Position numbers and translations under genes: made by a program
From: Martinezella rhizogenes
GTDB lineage: Bacteria; Pseudomonadota; Alphaproteobacteria; Rhizobiales; Rhizobiaceae
Direction of reading: 5' to 3'
Length of the DNA stretch: 64,000 bases
Assembly (NCBI RefSeq): GCF_027460065.1
Contig: NZ_JAPYZZ010000016.1
Span: 83,184 to 147,183 of the forward strand
Part shown: piece after piece, positions 40,352 through 49,620 of the stretch
How positions within the stretch are numbered: the first letter of the stretch is position 1
Layout: each line of letters begins with the position of its first letter
The notes under the pieces: model-generated
Seen by the model: only the letters and a program-made list of their open reading frames with translations
Database searches by the model: none
What the model was told of the DNA's origin: nothing

Positions 40352-42355
40352 TCACTCGAATTCGAGGATCACCTCATCCACAGCAAGGCTGTCGCCCGGC
40401 TTTGCCGCCACTCTGGCGACGCGGCCGCGTTTTTCGGCACGCAGGATGTTTTCCATCTTCATGGCCTCAACCGTCGCCAGCGCCTGCCCGGCCTCCACCT
40501 CGTCACCCTCGCTCACCGTGATGCCGGTGATGACGCCCGGCATGGGGCACAGCAGCAGTTTCGAGGTATCCGGCGGCAGTTTTTCCGGCATCAGCAATGC
40601 CAGTTCCGCCACGCGGGGGCTGCGCACGCGGGCGACAACATCCATGCCCCGCCAGCGAAGGCGGATCGCGGCACCGGCAAGATCGACCTTGGCGGCGATG
40701 ACCTCGCCCGCAACCGTGAAGAGGCCAAGGCTCTGGCCGGGACGCCAGCCGGTGTCGACGGTCAAAGCCGTTCCGTCCTCAAAACGGACCGCCGTGCCAT
40801 CCGCACCGGTTTCAACGCTGATCCCGCGGCGGAAGGCGCCAAACGAAACCACCCAGTCATGGCCGACGATGCGGCGGTGATTGCCGATGGTGCCGGAAAT
40901 TTCGACCGCGCGGTTCTGCAAGCGTTGCTGAATAATGGCCGCAATGGCGGAAAGCTTGCGTGCAGCGGTCTCATCAGGCTCTACCCCGGAAAAGCCTTCC
41001 GGAAATTCTTCCGCGATAAAGCCCGTCGTCAGCCTGCCGGAGCGAAAACGCTCATGTTGCATGACCGCCGACAGGAACGGCAGGTTGTGGCCGATACCCT
41101 CCACCTCGAAACGGTCCAACGCCTCTCCCATGGCGTCGATTGCCGTTTCGCGGTCCTTACCCCAGCTGCACAGCTTGGCGATCATCGGATCGTAATACAT
41201 CGATATCTCGCCGCCTTCGAAAACGCCGGTATCGTTGCGGATCACGGTGCCGTTTTCCTGCTCGCCTTCCTGCGGCGGGCGATAGCGCGTCAGCCGGCCG
41301 ATGGAGGGCAGGAAGTTGCGATAGGGGTCTTCGGCATAAAGCCGGCTTTCAATCGCCCAGCCGTTCAGCTTCACATCCGCCTGCCCGAAGGACAGCTTTT
41401 CCCCTGATGCCACACGGATCATCTGCTCGACCAGATCAATGCCGGTGACGAGTTCCGTGACCGGATGCTCCACCTGCAGGCGGGTGTTCATTTCCAGAAA
41501 ATAGAAATTGCGCGCGCCATCAACGATGAATTCCACCGTTCCGGCCGAATGGTAGCCGACGGCCCTTGCCAGCGCCACAGCCTCTTGTCCCATTGCATGC
41601 CGAGTTGCCTCATCCAGAAACGGCGACGGTGCTTCCTCGATGACTTTCTGGTTGCGGCGCTGGATCGAGCATTCGCGCTCACCGAGATAAAGAATATTGC
41701 CATGCCGGTCGCCCAGCACCTGTATCTCGATATGGCGTGGCTGGGTGACGAATTTCTCGATGAAGATGCGGTCGTCGCCAAAAGAGGATTTCGCCTCGTT
41801 TTTCGAGGACTGGAAACCCTCACGCGCCTCGGCGTCGTTAAAGGCGATGCGCATGCCCTTGCCGCCGCCGCCAGCAGAGGCCTTGATCATCACGGGATAA
41901 CCGATCTGCGACGCGATCTTGACCGCCTCTTCAGCATCGCCGATCAGTCCCATATGGCCGGGAACGGTGGAAACACCCGCTTCCGCCGCGAGTTTTTTCG
42001 AGGTGATCTTGTCACCCATCGCCTTGATGGCGCCAACGGGCGGGCCGATGAAAATGACGCCCGCCTTCTCCAGCGCCTCGGCAAAGGCGGCATTTTCCGA
42101 CAGGAACCCGTAACCCGGATGCACCGCATCCGCCCCGGTCTTTGCAATCGCCTCAAGGATTTTGTCGATGACGATATAGGACTGCGACGAAGGGGCCGGG
42201 CCGATATGAATGGCCTCATCAGCCATATTTATATGCAGCGCATTGGCATCTGCATCAGAATAGACCGCGACGGTGGCAATGCCCATTTTCTTAGCCGTCT
42301 TGATCACCCGGCAGGCAATCTCGCCACGATTGGCGATGAGGATTTTCTTGATCAT
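40352..42355 (-). CDS. pccA: Propionyl-CoA carboxylase alpha (biotin) subunit
   Basis: The 667-aa protein has the biotin carboxylase domain first (KKILIANRGEIACRVIKTAKKMGIATVAVYSDAD; ATP-grasp loop KASAGGGGKGMRIA; GERECSIQRRNQKVIEEAPS; NFYFLEMNTRLQVEHPVTE). A linker domain and a C-terminal biotinyl domain follow, with the biotin-lysine motif VEAMKMENIL. It carboxylates biotin, and the PccB-type beta subunit moves CO2 to propionyl-CoA. The beta subunit is encoded at 43872-45404 on the same strand, separated by a small orphan and a YghU-like gene. Start is ATG 42355. The propionyl rather than acetyl or methylcrotonyl assignment follows from the neighbouring epimerase and mutase. Confidence 0.94.
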   Translation of the reverse strand: MIKKILIANRGEIACRVIKTAKKMGIATVAVYSDADANALHINMADEAIHIGPAPSSQSYIVIDKILEAIAKTGADAVHPGYGFLSENAAFAEALEKAGVIFIGPPVGAIKAMGDKITSKKLAAEAGVSTVPGHMGLIGDAEEAVKIASQIGYPVMIKASAGGGGKGMRIAFNDAEAREGFQSSKNEAKSSFGDDRIFIEKFVTQPRHIEIQVLGDRHGNILYLGERECSIQRRNQKVIEEAPSPFLDEATRHAMGQEAVALARAVGYHSAGTVEFIVDGARNFYFLEMNTRLQVEHPVTELVTGIDLVEQMIRVASGEKLSFGQADVKLNGWAIESRLYAEDPYRNFLPSIGRLTRYRPPQEGEQENGTVIRNDTGVFEGGEISMYYDPMIAKLCSWGKDRETAIDAMGEALDRFEVEGIGHNLPFLSAVMQHERFRSGRLTTGFIAEEFPEGFSGVEPDETAARKLSAIAAIIQQRLQNRAVEISGTIGNHRRIVGHDWVVSFGAFRRGISVETGADGTAVRFEDGTALTVDTGWRPGQSLGLFTVAGEVIAAKVDLAGAAIRLRWRGMDVVARVRSPRVAELALLMPEKLPPDTSKLLLCPMPGVITGITVSEGDEVEAGQALATVEAMKMENILRAEKRGRVARVAAKPGDSLAVDEVILEFE

Positions 42356-42400
42356 GCGGTTGTTGCCCCTCTTCCCTCAGCGCAAACCCGTGAGTAGTCG

Positions 42401-42778
42401 TCAAATCTCGAAGAAATTCTCGAAGGATTCCGGGAAGTTCTGCCGGGCGACACGCTCATCGATAACAAGCATCGCCTGATAAGACAGCGGATCGAAATTC
42501 TTCTCCGCCGGAAGAACTTCGCGGCCGAACAGCAGGTTGAGGCGGGCAGCGTCGAGATTGCCCCGCTCGAAGGGCTCAGGCCCGAAATGGTGCCAGAGCG
42601 AGTGCAGAAAGGCTGCATCGATGCGATGCTCCTTGGAGTCGTCGCGTGCCCTGCGGGGTATCATCTTGATGGGCGTTACCCCTTTGGGGTTGGCGCGGCG
42701 GATGGTGAACTGGACGCCCGTGCTTGGCATGCCGGAGGGAAACCCCTTGTGTTTGGTCATTTCGGGCAGGTTCGCCAT
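42401..42778 (-). CDS. Hypothetical protein between pccA and the GST gene
   Basis: The 125-aa product starts at ATG 42778 (MANLPEMTKHKGFPSGMPST) after AAGGAAAAGAC. It is soluble, with no domain I recognise; conserved-looking segments are GVQFTIRRANPKGVTPIKMIPRRARDDSKEHRIDAAFLHSLWHHFGPEPF and FDPLSYQAMLVIDERVARQNFPESFENFFEI. It lies 45 bp before pccA on the same strand, so it may be transcribed with pccA. Nothing in the sequence ties it to propionate metabolism except position. Confidence 0.7.
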   Translation of the reverse strand: MANLPEMTKHKGFPSGMPSTGVQFTIRRANPKGVTPIKMIPRRARDDSKEHRIDAAFLHSLWHHFGPEPFERGNLDAARLNLLFGREVLPAEKNFDPLSYQAMLVIDERVARQNFPESFENFFEI

Positions 42779-42875
42779 GTCTTTTCCTTCCAGAAGCATT
42801 TCCAGTAAAATGCGCAAATTTAAATAATGAGAGCGCTTCCACGGTCCAATAAACCAGAAGCGCTCCAGTCTCTCG

Positions 42876-43769
42876 TTACTTGCCGATCTTGTCCTGCGTC
42901 TTCGTCTCGAAGTCGGAGGCATCGTGGCGTTCATGCAGTTGTTCGGACGGATCGCCCGAGGTCTTGTTGACGATCACGCCGCGTTTTACCGCCGGGCGTT
43001 CGCCGATTTCAAGCGTCCAGCGCATGAGGTTCTTGTAGCCATCGCCTTCAAGGAAAGCGCCGGCATCACCATAGGCCTGACCGAGCGCGATCTTGCCATA
43101 CCACGGCCAGACGGCCATGTCGGCAATCGTGTATTCGTCACCGGCCAGATAACGGTTCTCCGCCAGATGCCGGTCCAGCACGTCCAGCTGGCGTTTCACT
43201 TCCATGGCGTAACGATCGATGGCGTATTTGATCTTTACCGGCGCATAGGCGTAGAAATGCCCGAAACCGCCGCCGAGAAAGGGGGCGGAGCCCATCTGCC
43301 AGAACAGCCAGTTCAGCGCCTGCGTGCGGGCATTGCCCTCTTTCGGCAGGAAAGCGCCGAATTTTTCCGCGAGATAAACGAGGATCGAACCGCTTTCGAA
43401 AACCCGCGTCGGCTCTGATGTCGAATGATCCATCAGCGCCGGGATCTTGGAATTCGGATTGACACCGACAAAACCGGAACCGAACTGGTCGCCTTCACCG
43501 ATCTTGATCAGCCACGCATCATATTCTGCGCCCTTGTGGCCAGCGGCCAGCAATTCTTCCAGCATGATGGAAACCTTCTGGCCGTTCGGCGTCGCCAGCG
43601 AATAAAGCTGCAGCGGGTGCTTGCCAACAGGCAGTTCCTTTTCATGGGTGGGACCGGCAATCGGGCGGTTGATATTGGCGAACTGACCGCCATTGCCCTT
43701 GTCCCAGGTCCAGACCTTGGGCGGTTCATATCCGGCGGGGAAATTATCGGCGGAGGAATTTTCGGCCAT
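42876..43769 (-). CDS. yghU: YghU-type glutathione S-transferase / disulfide reductase
   Basis: The 297-aa protein starts at ATG 43769 (MAENSSADNFPAGYEPPKVW) with AAGGACAC upstream. The long N-terminal extension VWTWDKGNGGQFANINRPIAGPTHEKELPVGKHPLQLYSLATPNGQKVSIMLEEL is characteristic of the YghU/Nu-class GSTs, in which catalysis uses a Thr/Asn pair (here TPNGQK) rather than a catalytic Tyr. The thioredoxin-like domain is followed by the all-helical domain with GSAPFLGGGFGHFYAYAPVK. Such enzymes bind two glutathiones and reduce disulfides or organic peroxides. It lies between pccB and the small orphan; a link with propionate metabolism is not evident. Confidence 0.9.
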   Translation of the reverse strand: MAENSSADNFPAGYEPPKVWTWDKGNGGQFANINRPIAGPTHEKELPVGKHPLQLYSLATPNGQKVSIMLEELLAAGHKGAEYDAWLIKIGEGDQFGSGFVGVNPNSKIPALMDHSTSEPTRVFESGSILVYLAEKFGAFLPKEGNARTQALNWLFWQMGSAPFLGGGFGHFYAYAPVKIKYAIDRYAMEVKRQLDVLDRHLAENRYLAGDEYTIADMAVWPWYGKIALGQAYGDAGAFLEGDGYKNLMRWTLEIGERPAVKRGVIVNKTSGDPSEQLHERHDASDFETKTQDKIGK

Positions 43770-43871
43770 GAAAATGTGTCCTTGTTCGTTTCGGGAGGAC
43801 ATCCGGACATCCGGGCGCCTGAACATCAATATAGTAAGGTGGCCGAAGCATTTTTCCAGCCCCGCAGCGGA

Positions 43872-45404
43872 TCAGAGCGGAATAGTATCGTGTTTCTTCC
43901 AGCGGGTTTCGACGCTCTTGCCACGCAGCGACGCAAACGCGCGGGCGATGCGGCGGCGTGAGGAATGCGGCATGATGACCTCGTCGATGAAACCGCGCTC
44001 TGCCGCCACGAAGGGATTGGCGAAACGCTCCTCATATTCCTTCGTGCGCGCGGCGATCTTCTCGGGATCGGCAAGCTCGGAACGATAAAGGATTTCCGCC
44101 GCCCCCTTGGCGCCCATGACGGCGATTTCCGCCGTCGGCCAGGCGTAGTTCACATCTGCGCCAATGTGTTTGGAGGCCATCACGTCATAAGCACCGCCAT
44201 AGGCCTTGCGCGTAATCAGCGTCACCATCGGCACCGTTGCCTCCGAATAGGCGAAGAGAAGTTTTGCGCCGTGCTTGATGACGCCGCCATATTCCTGCGC
44301 CGTGCCGGGCAGGAAACCCGGCACATCCACCAGCGTCAGCAGCGGAATGTTGAAGGCATCGCAGAAGCGCACGAAACGGGCGGCCTTGCGCGAACTGTCG
44401 ATATCGAGGCAGCCGGCCAGCACCATCGGCTGGTTGGCCACAACCCCCACCGTCTGGCCTTCGAGACGGATGAAGCCGGTGATGATGTTGCGGGCAAAGG
44501 CCTCCTGCAACTCAAAGAAATCGCCCTCGTCGGCCAGCGCGTGGATCAGTTCCTTCATGTCGTAGGGCTTGTTGGAACTGTCGGGGATCAGCGTATCCAG
44601 CCGTGCTTCCAGCCGCGCCGGATCGTCATGGAACGGACGTACCGGCGGCTTTTCGCGATTGTTGAGCGGCAGGAAATCGAACAGCAGCCGCACATTTTCC
44701 AGCGTTTCGATGTCGTTTTCGTAAGCGCCGTCAGCGACAGAGGATTTTTTCGTATGGGTGGAGGCCCCGCCCAGCTCTTCGGCCGTGACGATTTCGTTCG
44801 TCACCGTCTTCACCACATCCGGCCCGGTGACGAACATGTAGGACGTGTCGCGCACCATGAAGATGAAATCCGTCATGGCGGGCGAATAAACGGCACCGCC
44901 GGCACATGGCCCCATGATGACGGAGATTTGCGGCACGACGCCGGAGGCGACGACATTGCGCTTGAAGACGTCGGCATAACCGCCAAGCGAGGCCACGCCT
45001 TCCTGAATGCGCGCGCCGCCGCTGTCGTTGAGCCCAATCACCGGCGCGCCGTTCCTGACCGCCATATCCATGATCTTGCAGATTTTCTGGGCGTGGGTTT
45101 CCGAGAGCGAACCGCCAAGCACGGTGAAATCCTGGGAAAAAACATAGACCTGCCGGCCATTGATGGTGCCCCAGCCGGTAACGACGCCATCGCCGGCGAT
45201 CTTCTGGGCCGCCATGCCGAAATCCACCGCCCGGTGGGTGACATACATGTCGTATTCTTCGAAGGAACCTTCATCCAAAAGCACGTCGATGCGCTCGCGC
45301 GCCGTCAGCTTGCCCTTGGCATGCTGCGCCTCGATGCGCTTGACGCCACCGCCGAGCCTTGCCTCTTCCCGCCGCGTTTCCAACTGCTCCAGAATGCCGG
45401 GCAT
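43872..45404 (-). CDS. pccB: Propionyl-CoA carboxylase beta subunit
   Basis: The start is ATG 45404 with GGAGGAAAC upstream, giving 510 aa, the family's usual length. The carboxyltransferase domain shows [77 protein letters not shown] and the C-terminal [45 protein letters not shown]. It transfers CO2 from biotin on PccA to propionyl-CoA, giving (S)-methylmalonyl-CoA. It is divergent from the regulator pccR, with 119 bp between start codons containing TTGCAA boxes, so transcription is probably controlled by PccR. Confidence 0.95.
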   Translation of the reverse strand: MPGILEQLETRREEARLGGGVKRIEAQHAKGKLTARERIDVLLDEGSFEEYDMYVTHRAVDFGMAAQKIAGDGVVTGWGTINGRQVYVFSQDFTVLGGSLSETHAQKICKIMDMAVRNGAPVIGLNDSGGARIQEGVASLGGYADVFKRNVVASGVVPQISVIMGPCAGGAVYSPAMTDFIFMVRDTSYMFVTGPDVVKTVTNEIVTAEELGGASTHTKKSSVADGAYENDIETLENVRLLFDFLPLNNREKPPVRPFHDDPARLEARLDTLIPDSSNKPYDMKELIHALADEGDFFELQEAFARNIITGFIRLEGQTVGVVANQPMVLAGCLDIDSSRKAARFVRFCDAFNIPLLTLVDVPGFLPGTAQEYGGVIKHGAKLLFAYSEATVPMVTLITRKAYGGAYDVMASKHIGADVNYAWPTAEIAVMGAKGAAEILYRSELADPEKIAARTKEYEERFANPFVAAERGFIDEVIMPHSSRRRIARAFASLRGKSVETRWKKHDTIPL

Positions 45405-45492
45405 GTTTCCTCCATGCGTTGCCATTACGATCCATAGCCCAGAAAATAGTCGTCCAGAAGCCTTGATCGTGCGCGTATGCGTGCCATAAATA

Positions 45493-45523
45493 TTTGCAAT
45501 ATTAAATTTTGCAAAGTTGCAAC
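45493..45523. promoter_or_regulatory. TTGCAA boxes, putative PccR operators
   Basis: TTTGCAAT (45493-45500), TTTGCAAA (45508-45515) and GTTGCAAC (45516-45523) sit just before the pccR start codon. R. sphaeroides PccR is reported to bind paired TTTGCAAA sites, so these are likely autoregulatory and pccB-controlling operators. Spacing here differs from the reported four-base gap. Confidence 0.72.
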
Positions 45524-46942
45524 ATGGCGACGGAAAAACTCTTCATCGGCCGCAAGGTTCGCGGCCTTCGCGAAAATGCCCGCGCCACGCAGGCGCAATT
45601 TGCCGAACGGCTGGGCATCTCCGCAAGTTACCTGAACCAAATCGAAAACAACCAGCGCCCGGTTTCGGCCAGCGTTCTGGTGACGCTGGTGGAAAAATTC
45701 CAGCTCGACATGGCGGAACTGGCGACCGGCGAGAACGACCGGCTGGTTTCCGCCGTGCGAGAGGCACTGAAAGATCCGCTGTTCATGAATTACGAACCGG
45801 GACTTCAGGAATTGAAGCTGATTGCCCAGAACGCTCCCGGTTTTGCCCATGCGCTGCTGCGCGCCCATCAGGCCTATCGCCAGAACAGCGAGCAGCTGGT
45901 GCAGCTGGACGACCGGCTGGGCCGCGGAACCGCGCAGGTGGAAAGAACCCCCTATGAGGAGGTGCGCGATTTCTTCCACTTCGTCGACAATTACGTCGCC
46001 GAGATCGATCTTCTGGCCGAGGAGCTGGGGCAGGAACTGGAGATAGAAGGCGGCGAGACCTACGGCATTCTGGCGGCACATCTGCGCAACCGTTACGGCA
46101 TCCATATCACCCGAACGGAGGCGGCGGGCGGTCTGATCCGGCACTACGATCCTGCCGGCAAAACCCTCGCGCTCAGCTCCTACATGGCCGCGCCGACCCG
46201 CAGCTTTCAGCTGGCATTGCAGATCGCCCAGCTTCACGCCGGCGCTTCGATAGACAGGCTGCTGGCCGGCGCCGGTTTCCGCAATGCCGAAGCCGCGGAA
46301 ATCTGTCGTATCGGGCTGCATAATTATTTCGCCGCAGCCCTCATCCTGCCCTATGGCCGCTTTCACCGGGCGGCGCAGGAACTGCGCCATGATCTCGAGC
46401 TTCTGGCCGTGCGTTTCGGCGCAAGCCTCGAACAGGTGGCGCATAGGCTCAGCACGCTGCAACGGCCGGGCTTGAAGGGCGTGCCGATCTTTTTTGCCAA
46501 GATCGACCGCGCCGGCAACATCACCAAACGCCACAGCGCTACACGACTGCAATTTGCCCGTTTCGGCGCGGCCTGTCCGCTGTGGAACATCCATCAGGCT
46601 TTCGAAAGCTCCGACAGGATCGTGCGGCAGCTGGCGGAAACGCCTGACGGCGTGCGCTATCTTTCCATTGCCACGCAGATCGAAAAGGCCGGTGCCGGTT
46701 TCAATACCGAGAGGCCGCGTTACGCCATCGCGCTTGGCTGCGAAATTTCCCATGCGCAGAATTTCGTTTATGCCGATACGCTCGATCTCGGCAATTCAGC
46801 CTCCTTCAAACCGATCGGCATTTCCTGTCGGGTCTGCGAAAGGGTGGATTGCGTGCAGCGCGCCGTACCGCCGCTGAAACGCAAACTGCAATTCGACCAC
46901 CTATCGCGTGGAGCATTGCCCTACAGCATCGCAGATTTTTAG
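45524..46942 (+). CDS. pccR: ScfR/PccR-type acyl-CoA-responsive regulator
   Basis: The 472-aa protein starts at ATG 45524. It has an N-terminal XRE helix-turn-helix ([45 protein letters not shown]). An IrrE-like region follows, lacking a complete HExxH ([11 protein letters not shown]). The C-terminal domain holds a cysteine cluster [15 protein letters not shown]. This is the layout of short-chain fatty acyl-CoA regulators (ScfR: PccR, MccR, RamB). R. sphaeroides PccR senses propionyl-CoA or a downstream CoA ester and activates pcc genes. Divergence from pccB with TTGCAA boxes between fits that role and autoregulation. The 3' end converges on the AlkA-like gene with only 15 bp between. Confidence 0.92.
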   Translation: MATEKLFIGRKVRGLRENARATQAQFAERLGISASYLNQIENNQRPVSASVLVTLVEKFQLDMAELATGENDRLVSAVREALKDPLFMNYEPGLQELKLIAQNAPGFAHALLRAHQAYRQNSEQLVQLDDRLGRGTAQVERTPYEEVRDFFHFVDNYVAEIDLLAEELGQELEIEGGETYGILAAHLRNRYGIHITRTEAAGGLIRHYDPAGKTLALSSYMAAPTRSFQLALQIAQLHAGASIDRLLAGAGFRNAEAAEICRIGLHNYFAAALILPYGRFHRAAQELRHDLELLAVRFGASLEQVAHRLSTLQRPGLKGVPIFFAKIDRAGNITKRHSATRLQFARFGAACPLWNIHQAFESSDRIVRQLAETPDGVRYLSIATQIEKAGAGFNTERPRYAIALGCEISHAQNFVYADTLDLGNSASFKPIGISCRVCERVDCVQRAVPPLKRKLQFDHLSRGALPYSIADF

Positions 46943-46957
46943 CCTCACGCAGCTCGC

Positions 46958-47605
46958 TTATGGCAGCGGCACCATCGCGCGACGCATGATATTGGCATAA
47001 TAACCCCAGAAAAGCCGGGCGGCCACGGAGCGCCACGGCGACCAGAGTGTCGCCCGCTCCGCCAGCCATTTCGCTTCCGGCCTCACTTCCAGATCAAGCG
47101 CATGCGCCACTGCCGATCTCAGCGCCACATCCCCCACCGGAAAAATATCCGGATATCCGCCGCAGAACATCAGATAGACCTCCGCCGTCCATGGGCCGAT
47201 ACCACGAAGCGCGACCAGCTCGGAAAGGGCATTTCCCGGCTCATTGCGCACCACGCCATCAAGATCGATCTGCCCTTCCGTGACGGCACGCGCCAGCCCT
47301 TCCAGCGTCGTTGCCTTGGCACGGGAAAGGCCAAAGGTGGCGCGCCGCTCCTCCGGTACGGCGAGATAATTTTCCGCCGTAACCGCGCCATCGGTGCCGG
47401 CAAGGATTCGTGCCCAGATGGCATTGGCGCTGGCGCGCGACACCATCTGCGAGACGATGATATGGGCAAGGCCGGCAAAGCCGGGCTCATGAATGCGCAG
47501 TTCCAGCGGGCCGGCTTTTTCGATGACGAGGCTGAGCGCGGGATCGAGGCGGGCGAGATGCTCCAGCCCTTCGTTGATATCATCCATTCTGGTAATGATT
47601 TTCAT
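46958..47605 (-). CDS. DNA-3-methyladenine glycosylase (AlkA-like, HhH-GPD)
   Basis: The 215-aa product starts at ATG 47605. It has the helix-hairpin-helix/GPD fold: HIIVSQMVSRASANAIWARI near residues 48-68, the hairpin SELVALRGIGPWTAEVYLMF and the catalytic aspartate in FPVGDVALRSAVAHAL. No C-terminal iron-sulfur cysteines are seen, which fits the AlkA/MAG branch rather than Nth or MutY. It removes alkylated bases in base-excision repair. It diverges from gluQ with only 54 bp between the two starts, so the promoters overlap. A longer upstream frame exists but would run into gluQ, and I reject it. Confidence 0.87.
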   Translation of the reverse strand: MKIITRMDDINEGLEHLARLDPALSLVIEKAGPLELRIHEPGFAGLAHIIVSQMVSRASANAIWARILAGTDGAVTAENYLAVPEERRATFGLSRAKATTLEGLARAVTEGQIDLDGVVRNEPGNALSELVALRGIGPWTAEVYLMFCGGYPDIFPVGDVALRSAVAHALDLEVRPEAKWLAERATLWSPWRSVAARLFWGYYANIMRRAMVPLP

Positions 47606-47659
47606 CTTCGCATTCCGTATCCGCCCCACACGCAGCCGGCTGGCGGGGTGCTTTAAAAC

Positions 47660-48559
47660 ATGGCAGAAGAAACCATGCCTTCGCCTCTCCGTCAAAAACC
47701 GGTTTACCGCTTTGCGCCAAGCCCCAACGGCTTGCTGCATCTCGGCCATGCGCTTTCCGCCTTCCTGAACCATGATATGGCGCAGGACAATGGCGGCCGT
47801 TTTTTGCTGCGTATCGAGGATATCGATCAGACACGGTGCACGCCGGAACTTGAGCAGGCGATCTACGATGATCTCGGCTGGTTGGGTCTCGACTGGGAAA
47901 GGCCGGTGCGACGTCAATCAGACCATTTCGACGAATATCGGGTAGTGCTGGACAGGCTGATCGACGCGGGCCTTGCCTACCCCGCCTTTCTCAGCCGTGG
48001 AGAAACCAAAGCCATCGTCAAAGCCTTCGAGGCCGATGGCGGGCTCTGGCCCCGCGATCCAGATGGCGCGCCGCTCTATCCATCGGTGGACCGCGAAAGG
48101 CCCGAGGCGGAACGGACAAAACTCCTCGCCTCCGGTCAGCAACATGCCTGGCGGCTTGATATGGAAAAGGCGATCCGCGCCGTCGACAGCCCCCTGTTCT
48201 GGCAGGAGAGCGGCGATGGCGAGACGGGGAAAATCGAGGCCCAGCCGACACTCTGGGGTGATGTGGTGCTGTCACGTTCCGACGCGCCTTCGAGCTATCA
48301 TCTTTCCGTCGTGGTGGATGATGCGCTGCAGGGCATAACCCATGTGGTGCGCGGCATGGATCTGTTCCATGCGACCGCCATCCACCGGCTGCTGCAGCAC
48401 CTGCTGGCCCTGCCGCAACCCGCCTATCACCATCACCGGCTGATTTTGGGCGCGGACGGGCGAAAGCTTTCGAAAAGCGAAGGCAGCACCGGCCTTGCCG
48501 CTCTCCGTGCCGAAGGTGCAACGCCCTCAGATATCCGCCGGCTTGTCGGCCTCCTCTAG
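47660..48559 (+). CDS. gluQ: Glutamyl-Q tRNA(Asp) synthetase
   Basis: The 299-aa product is a truncated class I synthetase without an anticodon-binding domain. Motifs are RFAPSPNGLLHLGHALSAF (HIGH as H-L-G-H), FLLRIEDIDQTRC, and KLSKSEG (KMSKS as K-L-S-K-S) near residue 275. GluQ-RS attaches glutamate to queuosine at position 34 of tRNA(Asp) rather than to the tRNA 3' end. ATG 47660 and ATG 47675 (MPSPLRQKPVYRFAPSPNG) are both possible. The 3' end overlaps the convergent YihY/BrkB gene by 33 bp. Confidence 0.94.
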   Translation: MAEETMPSPLRQKPVYRFAPSPNGLLHLGHALSAFLNHDMAQDNGGRFLLRIEDIDQTRCTPELEQAIYDDLGWLGLDWERPVRRQSDHFDEYRVVLDRLIDAGLAYPAFLSRGETKAIVKAFEADGGLWPRDPDGAPLYPSVDRERPEAERTKLLASGQQHAWRLDMEKAIRAVDSPLFWQESGDGETGKIEAQPTLWGDVVLSRSDAPSSYHLSVVVDDALQGITHVVRGMDLFHATAIHRLLQHLLALPQPAYHHHRLILGADGRKLSKSEGSTGLAALRAEGATPSDIRRLVGLL

Positions 48560-49444
48560 CGCCCGCTCGCGGCGCGTGCCATTGCTGCCGATATTGCGGC
48601 GGATGATCTGCCGAACCTTGTATTTCATCAGGGCCGCATTCACCTCCGCGCCCAGCATGAAGATGACGCCGACCATATACAGAAACACCAGAACCACCAT
48701 GACGGATGCCAGACCCGCATAGGTGGCGGCATAATTGGCGAAGGTGGAAAGATAATAGGCGAAGATCGCCGCACCGATGACCCAGAAGATCATCGTCAAC
48801 AGAATACCGGGCCAGACATCCCAGATGCGGCGCTTGCCGGCGGGCAACCACAGATGCGCCGCCACCAGCCCCGCCGTCAGCACCACGATCGTGCCGTAAA
48901 GGCCGAGGCTGGAGACGGTGTTCAGCAAATCCGTCAACCAAGGGAACCGTTGCTCGGCAAAGGACATGGCGACCGGCACGGCGACGAGCACGATGCTGAT
49001 GCCGGTAAAGACCACCACGGCAATCAGCACGTAGAGCAGGCTGAGCAGGCGGGTGATATACCACCAGCGTGTCTCGGTGACGCGATAGGCGCGGTTCAGC
49101 GAAATGCGCAGTGCTTCGACACCGTTGGAGGCGAAGTAGGCGGCGGCCAGCACCGAAATCGTCAGCAGCCCGCCGCGCGGAATGGTCAGCACCTGCTGCA
49201 CCTGCGCCGCCAGCGGCCCGGCAATCGCCTCCGGCCAGGTATCGAAAATCAGATGCACCGCCGTTTCGGAAAACTGGTCGGCACCGAGAAAACCGGCCAG
49301 AGCCGTGCCGAAGATCAGGAACGGGAATAGCGCCAGCAGAATGGAGAGCGCCATATGGCTCGCCATCGCCCAGCCGTCATCCTCGGCGAAATGGGAATAG
49401 GCATCGAAGGCAACCTTGCCTGCCAGGCGCACTGCGGCAACCAT
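48527..49444 (-). CDS. YihY/virulence-factor BrkB family membrane protein
   Basis: The start is ATG 49444, directly after GGAGGTGAC, giving 305 aa; the longer frame to 49606 is unlikely. The protein has six membrane segments in the YihY/UPF0761 pattern: GWAMASHMALSILLALFPFLIFGTALAGFLG, GGLLTISVLAAAYFASNGVEALRISLNRAYRV, SLGLYGTIVVLTAGLVAAHLWLP, WPGILLTMIFWVIGAAIFAYYLSTFANYAATYAGLASVMVVLVFLYMVGVIFMLGAEVNA. The molecular function of this family is not established (once called RNase BN in error). The charged C-terminus (RRNIGSNGTRRERALEE) is cytoplasmic. Confidence 0.88.
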   Translation of the reverse strand: MVAAVRLAGKVAFDAYSHFAEDDGWAMASHMALSILLALFPFLIFGTALAGFLGADQFSETAVHLIFDTWPEAIAGPLAAQVQQVLTIPRGGLLTISVLAAAYFASNGVEALRISLNRAYRVTETRWWYITRLLSLLYVLIAVVVFTGISIVLVAVPVAMSFAEQRFPWLTDLLNTVSSLGLYGTIVVLTAGLVAAHLWLPAGKRRIWDVWPGILLTMIFWVIGAAIFAYYLSTFANYAATYAGLASVMVVLVFLYMVGVIFMLGAEVNAALMKYKVRQIIRRNIGSNGTRRERALEEADKPADI

Positions 49445-49620
49445 GTCACCTCCATTCATCGGCATTTCATTTGTAACTTCGCCCCGAATATGGGAAGTCA
49501 GCTTCGTTTTGTACAGCGCGCAGGCCGGGCTTTCGGTTCCATTGCCGAAAAGGATTTCGCGCAATTTAGTTTTGTGAACCTGAGCGCAACTTGGCGCAAA
49601 GACCATTGGCGGGGCGGAAC

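Noticed and set aside
46958-47917. Longer 319-aa form of the AlkA-like protein
   Set aside because: The extra N-terminal residues would overlap gluQ and do not fit the glycosylase fold; the 215-aa form begins at a sensible point.
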